Shown here piece by piece: positions 1 to 4,681 of a stretch of 7,115 bases of DNA. The notes under the pieces were generated by a model. It was not told the origin of the DNA. It saw nothing but the letters and a program-made list of their open reading frames with translations, and did no database searches. The stretch covers positions 1 to 7,115 of the forward strand of contig NOLC01000127.1 in the NCBI GenBank assembly GCA_002256595.1. The letters run 5' to 3'. How positions within the stretch are numbered: position 1 is the first letter of the stretch; every line of letters starts with the position of its first letter. The position numbers and the translations under genes were made by a program. The stretch comes from Methanosaeta sp. NSP1. GTDB lineage: Archaea; Halobacteriota; Methanosarcinia; Methanotrichales; Methanotrichaceae.

Positions 1-590
1 CCCAGGTAAGTGGAGCTGGCATCCAGCATATGAGCATAAAGGATCATCCGATTGAATCGATCCCCCAGGAAGCCTAGAGAGGAGACGCGCTGCTCTAGGA
101 GGATGATGCCCCCGGCCAGGCCCGAGCCCATGAGGAAGACGGCGGCAATGACCCAACCGTTCTTCAATCCCAGAGAGGAGAGCAGGCCCAGGTTCAATGC
201 CGTCCAGATAAATCCTATGGCCGCATACTTGTAGTGAAAATCCTCCTTCCAGATCCGCCTGGTGATAAAGAGGCTGGCTGCCGTCGCCAGGAAGACCAGA
301 AAAAAGATCAGAGGGGTGATGAGCAGATATCTCCAGGGTGCAGCAACCATATCTGCATCCTCAATCACCCTCAGGCTGGAGCCGGCCAGGATATAGGGCA
401 AAGTGAACAACACCAACCGCTCGTCTACAGAAATGCACGATCTTCTCAGAAGCCTGATCAGCCCCAGCACGCAGAGACTGAGTATAACCGCCCAGGTGAT
501 GGTATCCACAGGATTGTAGCTGGTATCATAGATGATGGGATCTATGTAATACCTCTGGATGAATTCGATTAAGGCTGATGGATCGTTCAC
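1..590 (-). CDS. DUF63 family integral membrane protein (partial, C-terminus beyond window)
   Basis: This frame, read on the minus strand from a GTG at 590-588, stays open for 196 codons to the window edge, so the 3' end is missing. The start is well defined: the first upstream in-frame stop is TGA at 629-627, GTG is the only usual start codon after it, and a GAGG (602-599) lies 8 nt upstream. The protein begins with the DUF63-like segment FIQRYYIDPIIYDTSYNPVD (residues 10-29). It then alternates hydrophobic segments (about 32-48, 59-76, 88-109, 121-141, 145-164) with short charged loops, as expected for a polytopic membrane protein. The conserved-looking LRVIEDAD (73-80) and HMLDASSTYLG (187-197) also match what I remember of DUF63. 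The family has no established biochemical function that I know of; the buried acidic and His residues could suggest catalysis or transport, but that is speculation. It is transcribed divergently from psmB. Confidence 0.88.
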   Translation of the reverse strand, partial: MNDPSALIEFIQRYYIDPIIYDTSYNPVDTITWAVILSLCVLGLIRLLRRSCISVDERLVLFTLPYILAGSSLRVIEDADMVAAPWRYLLITPLIFFLVFLATAASLFITRRIWKEDFHYKYAAIGFIWTALNLGLLSSLGLKNGWVIAAVFLMGSGLAGGIILLEQRVSSLGFLGDRFNRMILYAHMLDASSTYL

Positions 591-598
591 GGTTACCG

Positions 599-602
599 CC
601 TC
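599..602 (-). promoter_or_regulatory. Ribosome binding site of the DUF63 gene
   Basis: On the minus strand, GAGG lies 8 nt before the GTG at 590. It matches the archaeal 16S anti-Shine-Dalgarno and supports the GTG as the start, since no other start codon lies between it and the upstream stop. Confidence 0.6.
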
Positions 603-663
603 GGCTAGCCTCTTCCTTGTCTGCCCTCATATTTCAGGTGTTCGTGCGCCTTTTTCGGGCCAC

Positions 664-671
664 ATAAAGCA
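664..671 (-). promoter_or_regulatory. Possible TATA box of the leftward DUF63 gene
   Basis: Read on the minus strand, CTTTATGT resembles a weak archaeal TATA box. It would place a transcription start near 640, giving a leader of about 50 nt before the GTG at 590. It lies only about 14 bp from the psmB TATA box on the other strand, so the two promoters would be nearly back to back. The match is partial and the call is tentative. Confidence 0.3.
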
Positions 672-677
672 GCGACG

Positions 678-692
678 GAAAGTATTTATATG
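678..692 (+). promoter_or_regulatory. BRE/TATA promoter of psmB and probably aCPSF1
   Basis: A purine-rich BRE-like stretch (GAAAG, 678-682) is followed by TTTATATG (685-692), close to the archaeal TATA consensus. A start about 25 nt downstream would fall near 713-717, giving a leader of roughly 30 nt with the GAGGT ribosome site inside it. It sits in the AT-rich part of an otherwise GC-rich window, and it is the only strong promoter-like element before psmB. Confidence 0.7.
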
Positions 693-732
693 TCAAAACT
701 AAATGTAGCACGTCCATTTTCTGATTTTAGTT

Positions 733-737
733 GAGGT
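733..737 (+). promoter_or_regulatory. Ribosome binding site of psmB
   Basis: GAGGT lies 6 nt before the ATG at 744. It fixes this start, which also gives the expected short propeptide ahead of the catalytic threonine. Confidence 0.75.
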
Positions 738-743
738 AATTAA

Positions 744-1364
744 ATGGTCGAGGTGTTTAAAGGTACAACTACGGTAGGTGTACTCTGCGATGGAGGTGTA
801 GTCCTTGCATCGGAGAGCCGAGCTACCATGGGCAGCTTCATAGCCAGCAGCACTGCTAAGAAGATCTATCAGGTCGACGATTTGGTAGGCCTGACCACAG
901 CCGGTGTGGTGGGAGACGCCCAGTCGCTGGTTCGCATGGTTCAGGTGGAGGCCAGGCTCTACAAGATGCAGAGGGGCGAGAGCATGACCGTCCGAGCCAT
1001 AACCTCCATGCTGGCCAATATCCTCTCCTCCCGCCGCTACTATCCCTTCATGGTCCAACTGGTCATGGGCGGCATGGACCGATACGGCCCCAAGATCTAC
1101 TCGCTGGACGCATTAGGCGGCCAGATCGAGGAGCGAAAGGTTGTGGCCACAGGTTCAGGATCGCCCATAGCCTACGGCGTGCTGGAAGCCCTTTACAAGC
1201 CCGGCATCAGCATGGAGGACGGGGTGGTGCTGGCAGCAAAGGCCATTCACAATGCCATGAAGCGCGATTCGGCTTCCGGCGACAAGATCGAGCTGGTACG
1301 GATCACCAATAAATACGAGGAGGTAGGAGAGCCGGAGTTCCTGGAGATCAGCAAGCTCCTCTAA
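744..1364 (+). CDS. psmB: Archaeal 20S proteasome subunit beta (N-terminal Thr peptidase)
   Basis: This 206-residue protein is a standard archaeal proteasome beta subunit, the catalytic ring component of the cytoplasmic 20S core that degrades unfolded proteins delivered by PAN or Cdc48-type ATPases. A seven-residue propeptide (MVEVFKG) precedes TTTVG, so autocleavage after Gly7 would expose Thr8 as the nucleophile. The other expected active-site residues are present: Glu24 and Lys40 (mature 17 and 33), GSGSP at 137-141, and RDSASGD at 174-180, which supplies the Asp and Ser. [12 protein letters not shown] (49-60) and [10 protein letters not shown] (103-112) also fit the family. Length is normal and the frame is intact. 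A TATA box and GAGGT site lie upstream. aCPSF1 starts only 21 nt downstream on the same strand, so the two are probably co-transcribed. The alpha subunit is not in this window. Confidence 0.97.
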   Translation: MVEVFKGTTTVGVLCDGGVVLASESRATMGSFIASSTAKKIYQVDDLVGLTTAGVVGDAQSLVRMVQVEARLYKMQRGESMTVRAITSMLANILSSRRYYPFMVQLVMGGMDRYGPKIYSLDALGGQIEERKVVATGSGSPIAYGVLEALYKPGISMEDGVVLAAKAIHNAMKRDSASGDKIELVRITNKYEEVGEPEFLEISKLL

Positions 1365-1366
1365 CC

Positions 1367-1373
1367 TTTTTTT
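1367..1373 (+). terminator. U7 tract between psmB and aCPSF1, possible partial terminator
   Basis: Seven consecutive T residues begin 2 nt after the psmB stop codon, with no hairpin. Archaeal termination and aCPSF1-dependent 3'-end formation occur at U-rich tracts of this kind. Because the aCPSF1 start lies only 12 nt downstream, full termination here would cut off that gene, so partial termination or transcript cleavage is the more plausible role, if any. Confidence 0.35.
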
Positions 1374-1380
1374 GGATGTG
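1374..1380 (+). promoter_or_regulatory. Imperfect ribosome binding site before the TTG start of aCPSF1
   Basis: GGATGTG matches the ideal GGAGGTG at six of seven positions and ends 5 nt before the TTG at 1386. It supports the TTG start, which yields the full-length N-terminal KH domain. A weak site together with a weak start codon suggests modest translation. Confidence 0.5.
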
Positions 1381-1385
1381 TTCTA

Positions 1386-3293
1386 TTGTCTGTAGAAGAA
1401 ATACTTTTTGAGCTCAAACGCAAAGTGCAGAGCAAGCTGCCCCCGGACATAGGAGTCACGGGGCTGGAGTTCGAGGGCCCTGAGCTGGTCATTTACACCG
1501 ACGACCCCAAGAAGCTGGCCGACGACGGCGAGATCATAAGAAACCTGGCCAAGGAGCTTCGCAAAAGGGTGGTGGTCCGGCCGGACCTCAAGGTTCTGGC
1601 CGACCCGGAGACGGCCAAGATCAAGATCCAGGAGGTCGTCCCCAAAGAGGCCGTTCTCACCAACTATTATTTTGATGGCGAGACCGGTGAGGTGCAGATC
1701 GAGGCGGAGAAGCCCGGACTGGTCATAGGCCGGCACGGCTCTACCCTCCGCGAGATCACCAAGCTCATCGGCTGGACCCCCAAGGTGGTCCGGACCCCGC
1801 CGGTGCGCTCCGCCACCATAGCCAACATCAAGGACTATTTGAGAAGCGTTCAAAACGAGAGAAAGCTCATACTGCGTACGGTGGGCCGCAAGATCCACCG
1901 GGATATGGCATCCAAGGACCAGTGGATCAGGATCACCACCTTAGGCGGATGCAGGGAGGTGGGGCGTAGCTGCATGCTGCTGTCCACCCCTGAGTCTCGA
2001 ATCATCATCGATTGCGGGGTGAACGTGGGCTCGGACGACTCGGCCACGCCTTATCTTTATGTGCCTGAGGTCTATCCCTTAAACCAGATCGATGCCGTGG
2101 TCCTGACCCATGCCCACCTGGACCATGCCGGCCTGGTTCCCATGCTTTACAAATACGGCTACGAGGGGCCCATTTACTGCACTCCGCCCACCAGGGACTT
2201 GGCCGTTCTTCTGCAGCTCGATTATATTGAGATAGCCGGCCGGGAGGGAAAGAGGCTGCCCTACGACTCGGCAATGGTTCGCGAGGCCCTCAAGCATACC
2301 ATCACCCTGAACTACGGAGATGTGACCGACATTGCACCCGATACCAAGCTGACCATGCACAATGCCGGTCACATCCTGGGCTCCTCCATTGCCCATTTCC
2401 ATATCGGCGACGGCCTTTATAACGTAGCATTCACCGGAGACCAGAAGTTCGAGAGGACCAGGCTCTTCGATCCTGCCGTATGCAACTTCCCACGCCTGGA
2501 GACCCTGGTCACCGAGGCCACCTACGGCGGGACTAACAGCAACCAGCCATCCCGGAAGGAGGCTGAGCTGCATCTGATCAAGGTAGTCAAGGATACCATC
2601 ACCCGGGGCGGCAAGGTCATAATCCCCGCCTTCTCCGTAGGCCGCAGTCAAGAGGTAATGGTGGTCCTGGAGGAGGCTATCCGGAAGAAGATCATTGATG
2701 AGGTGCCCGTCTGTTTAGACGGCATGATCTATGAGGCTACAGCCATTCATACCACCTATCCCGAATACCTCAATAACGACCTGCGGGATCTCATCTTCCA
2801 CAAGGGGATCAATCCCTTCCTGGCCCAGTGCTTTGTGCAGGTGGAGAGCCCCAAGCAGAGAACTGAGATCGTGGAAGGCCCTCCCTGCGTCATCCTGGCC
2901 ACCAGCGGAATGCTCAATGGAGGACCGGTCCTGGAATATCTCAAGAGGCTGGGGCCGGATGAGAGAAACACCCTGGTCATAGTGGGCTATCAGGCGGAGG
3001 GAACCTTAGGCAGACGCATTCAGAAGGGCTGGAAGGAGCTGCCCCTCTCCGTGGAGGGCAAGACCCAGACGGTGAAGATCAACCTGGATGTGGTTACAGT
3101 GGACGGCTTCTCCGGGCATTCCGATCGCCAGCAGCTCATGGAGTACATGCGCCGCATCTATCCCAAGCCGGGGAGGGTTCTCACCAATCATGGCGAGGAG
3201 GGCAACTGCCTGGATCTGGCCAGCTCCATCTACAAGAGATACAGGATACCCACCATGGCCCCCATGAACCTGGAGACGGTACGGCTGATTTAG
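1386..3293 (+). CDS. aCPSF1/FttA-type KH-domain beta-CASP ribonuclease, transcription termination factor
   Basis: This 635-residue protein matches archaeal aCPSF1 (also called FttA), the homologue of eukaryotic CPSF73. In other archaea it cleaves nascent RNA at U-rich sites and drives transcription termination. Two N-terminal KH-like domains cover about residues 1-145, and the second carries a GXXG loop (GRHG, 115-118). The metallo-beta-lactamase part follows, with zinc ligands HAHLDH (H242, H244, D246, H247), H329 in GHILGS and D352 in FTGDQ. The beta-CASP region has motif A at TEATYGG (E377), motif B at GFSGHSD (H578) and motif C at TNHGE (H602). All catalytic residues are present and the length is that of the family. 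The TTG start at 1386 gives the conserved N-terminus ([14 protein letters not shown]). The family usually acts as a C-terminally mediated dimer. It lies directly behind psmB without room for its own obvious promoter. Confidence 0.96.
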   Translation: MSVEEILFELKRKVQSKLPPDIGVTGLEFEGPELVIYTDDPKKLADDGEIIRNLAKELRKRVVVRPDLKVLADPETAKIKIQEVVPKEAVLTNYYFDGETGEVQIEAEKPGLVIGRHGSTLREITKLIGWTPKVVRTPPVRSATIANIKDYLRSVQNERKLILRTVGRKIHRDMASKDQWIRITTLGGCREVGRSCMLLSTPESRIIIDCGVNVGSDDSATPYLYVPEVYPLNQIDAVVLTHAHLDHAGLVPMLYKYGYEGPIYCTPPTRDLAVLLQLDYIEIAGREGKRLPYDSAMVREALKHTITLNYGDVTDIAPDTKLTMHNAGHILGSSIAHFHIGDGLYNVAFTGDQKFERTRLFDPAVCNFPRLETLVTEATYGGTNSNQPSRKEAELHLIKVVKDTITRGGKVIIPAFSVGRSQEVMVVLEEAIRKKIIDEVPVCLDGMIYEATAIHTTYPEYLNNDLRDLIFHKGINPFLAQCFVQVESPKQRTEIVEGPPCVILATSGMLNGGPVLEYLKRLGPDERNTLVIVGYQAEGTLGRRIQKGWKELPLSVEGKTQTVKINLDVVTVDGFSGHSDRQQLMEYMRRIYPKPGRVLTNHGEEGNCLDLASSIYKRYRIPTMAPMNLETVRLI

Positions 3294-3303
3294 CCGGCAA
3301 ATC

Positions 3304-3341
3304 TATCAAAAAGCTTTATCAAATCAGAGTGATAATATCAA
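3304..3341 (+). promoter_or_regulatory. Probable promoter and operator region of the regulator-helicase unit
   Basis: The 61-bp gap after aCPSF1 is strikingly AT-rich. TATCAA occurs three times in direct orientation (3304-3309, 3317-3322, 3336-3341), and TGATAATATCA (3330-3340) is an inverted repeat with 5-bp arms around one central base. CTTTATCA (about 3314-3321) is a plausible TATA box, preceded by A-rich sequence. It would give a start near 3340, overlapping the palindrome. The arrangement would suit repression or autoregulation by one of the two DNA-binding proteins just downstream. That link is inference; AT-rich promoters can show such short repeats by chance. Confidence 0.42.
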
Positions 3342-3344
3342 GGC

Positions 3345-3349
3345 GAGGT
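3345..3349 (+). promoter_or_regulatory. Ribosome binding site of the ArsR-like regulator
   Basis: GAGGT lies 5 nt before the GTG at 3355. It supports GTG as the true start. Confidence 0.65.
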
Positions 3350-3354
3350 TCTTT

Positions 3355-3873
3355 GTGACAGGAAAGCGAACTCGGATCATCAATGATCCATCGGATCTGG
3401 TCCCATTGCTGCAGGCCTTCGGCTCCGATGTCCATAAGAGGGTCTTTGATGAGCTGAGCCGGGAGTGGCGCACGGAAAAAGAGCTGATCGGTCTCCTGGG
3501 CGACGAGGCCAGCGTTCACCGCAGCGTTGCCCTTCTGAGGAAGAGCGGACTTATCGAGACCAAGTGGAGGGTTCCCGAGCCCGGAGCCAGCCCGGAGAAG
3601 GAGTACCACTCCACCTATTCCCGGGTACAGGCCAGCTTCGGGGCGACCATGGAAGACCTCAGCGAGCTGATCAGCCTTACCTTCATGTCCGAGGAGGAGC
3701 TGAGGGCGGTGACTGAGAAGCTGCAAATGATGGTGAACGGCGGCAATAGCTCCCTCTCCAATCTCTCCCGGGAGCTGGGGCTCAGCCAGATTTTCATCCG
3801 GGGCGTGGCCAAGAGGGCGGACGGCCTGGCGGTGAGAGGCCAGCGCATTGAGCCCTATGTCGAGGACTTCTGA
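3355..3873 (+). CDS. ArsR-like winged-helix transcriptional regulator with a second C-terminal HTH
   Basis: This is a 172-residue predicted DNA-binding protein starting at GTG. Residues about 12-75 look like an ArsR-type winged helix: FGSDVHKRVFDELSREWRT leads into a helical recognition region that ends in LRKSGLIETKWRV, the beginning of the wing. A linker with KEYHSTYSRVQASF (82-95) and an acidic helical stretch (100-127) follow. Residues 131-155 (SSLSNLSRELGLSQIFIRG and on) look like a second helix-turn-helix. There is no cysteine anywhere, so it cannot be a classical thiol-based metal sensor. It resembles the euryarchaeal regulator group that includes the archaellum activator EarA, but I cannot confirm that assignment from sequence alone. 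It has its own probable promoter, and its stop overlaps the next start (TGATG), indicating translational coupling with the COG1497-like regulator. Confidence 0.8.
   Translation: MTGKRTRIINDPSDLVPLLQAFGSDVHKRVFDELSREWRTEKELIGLLGDEASVHRSVALLRKSGLIETKWRVPEPGASPEKEYHSTYSRVQASFGATMEDLSELISLTFMSEEELRAVTEKLQMMVNGGNSSLSNLSRELGLSQIFIRGVAKRADGLAVRGQRIEPYVEDF
3862..3865 (+). promoter_or_regulatory. Ribosome binding site of the second regulator, inside the preceding gene
   Basis: GAGG within the last codons of the ArsR-like gene lies 7 nt before the ATG at 3873. It supports this start and coupled translation across the overlapping stop/start. Confidence 0.55.
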
Positions 3874-4661
3874 TGAGCAGTGTCCTGCAGAGCAAGAGGG
3901 AGAGCTCACGTTTTCAGATCCTGGTGGAGATCGCCGCCCATCAGCCTAACCTGCGGCAGAAGGAGGTGGCGGAGCGTTTGGGGGTCACACCCCAGGCCAT
4001 CTCCGAATACATCAAGGAGCTGGTGTCGGACGGACTGGTGACCACAGACGGCCGCATGCGCTACAGCATCACCAAAGAGGGAGTGGAGTGGCTGCTGGAG
4101 AGCGCTGCAGAATTGAAGCGCTATGCCCGGGTGGTGATGGAGGAGATCATCAGCCATGTCTCGGTCTGGACGGCCATAGCCGAGGCCGACTTGGAAGAAG
4201 GGGAGCGGGCCTCCCTGGAGATGCGCTCCGGCCTTTTGTATGCCAATAAAAAGGAGGGCATCGAGGCCAGCGGGGTTGTGATCAGCGCTGTGAGATCAGG
4301 CGAGGATGTGGGGGTCTCCGACCTGAGAGGATTGATCAGCCTGGATGAGGGAAGGATCATCCTCTGCAAGGTGCCCCGGGTGCAAAACGGCGGCTCGCGA
4401 AAGGTGGATCTGGACGCCCTCTCCCGGCAGATAACCCGGGCGGCAAAGGTGGGCTGCCTGGGCATTGAGGCCCTCTCGGCTCTGCGAAAGGTGGGACGGG
4501 AGCCGGATATCATCTTCGGGGCCAAGGAGTTTGCCGTCGAGGCTGCCTATCACGGCCTCAGCTCGGTGATCGTGAGCGTGGACGAGCAGATTCCAGGGCT
4601 GCTCACCCGCCTGGAGTCAGAGGGGCTGAAATACGAGCTGATAGACCTGACTTCGGAATAG
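3873..4661 (+). CDS. Winged-helix transcriptional regulator with C-terminal sensor-like domain (COG1497-like)
   Basis: This is a 262-residue archaeal regulator. The N-terminus carries a MarR/Lrp-like winged helix: RQKEVAERLGVTPQAISEYI (28-47) is a textbook helix-turn-helix, and LVTTDGRMRYSITKEGVEWL (55-74) forms the wing and the following helix. A helical linker (75-105) leads to a C-terminal domain of about 155 residues. That domain has alternating beta and glycine-rich motifs (GVVISAV, DVGVSDLRGLISLDEGRIIL) and then CLGIEALSALRKVGREPDII (195-214), with FGAKEFAVEAAYHGL at 215-229. The architecture suggests DNA binding controlled by a bound ligand or partner; no ligand can be named. I recognise it as like the archaeal 'predicted transcriptional regulator' group COG1497, from memory. 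It overlaps the upstream regulator by one base and lies 20 nt from the helicase, so the three genes probably form one operon. Confidence 0.82.
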   Translation: MSSVLQSKRESSRFQILVEIAAHQPNLRQKEVAERLGVTPQAISEYIKELVSDGLVTTDGRMRYSITKEGVEWLLESAAELKRYARVVMEEIISHVSVWTAIAEADLEEGERASLEMRSGLLYANKKEGIEASGVVISAVRSGEDVGVSDLRGLISLDEGRIILCKVPRVQNGGSRKVDLDALSRQITRAAKVGCLGIEALSALRKVGREPDIIFGAKEFAVEAAYHGLSSVIVSVDEQIPGLLTRLESEGLKYELIDLTSE

Positions 4662-4681
4662 CTTTTGAGATTGCCTTTAAG

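Noticed and set aside
52..572. Plus-strand reading frames of 60 and 112 codons over 52-234 and 234-572
   Set aside because: They lie opposite the DUF63 coding frame, have low-complexity charged composition with no recognisable domain, and lack good ribosome sites. They are shadows of the minus-strand gene.
591..743. Small RNA or structured leader in the divergent gap
   Set aside because: No stable hairpin or conserved RNA motif was visible. The sequence is explained by two promoters and two short leaders.
1383..1898. Minus-strand 171-codon open frame opposite aCPSF1
   Set aside because: The plus strand has complete KH domains here. The antisense frame has no promoter, ribosome site or domain and arises from GC-rich codon use.
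2079..2651. Minus-strand 190-codon open frame opposite the aCPSF1 metallo-beta-lactamase region
   Set aside because: The plus strand holds all catalytic motifs over this stretch. The antisense translation shows no domain and is a codon-bias artefact.
3319..3909. Minus-strand 196-codon open frame covering the ArsR-like gene
   Set aside because: The plus-strand protein has clear HTH character, a GAGGT site and coupling to the next gene. The antisense frame has none of these.
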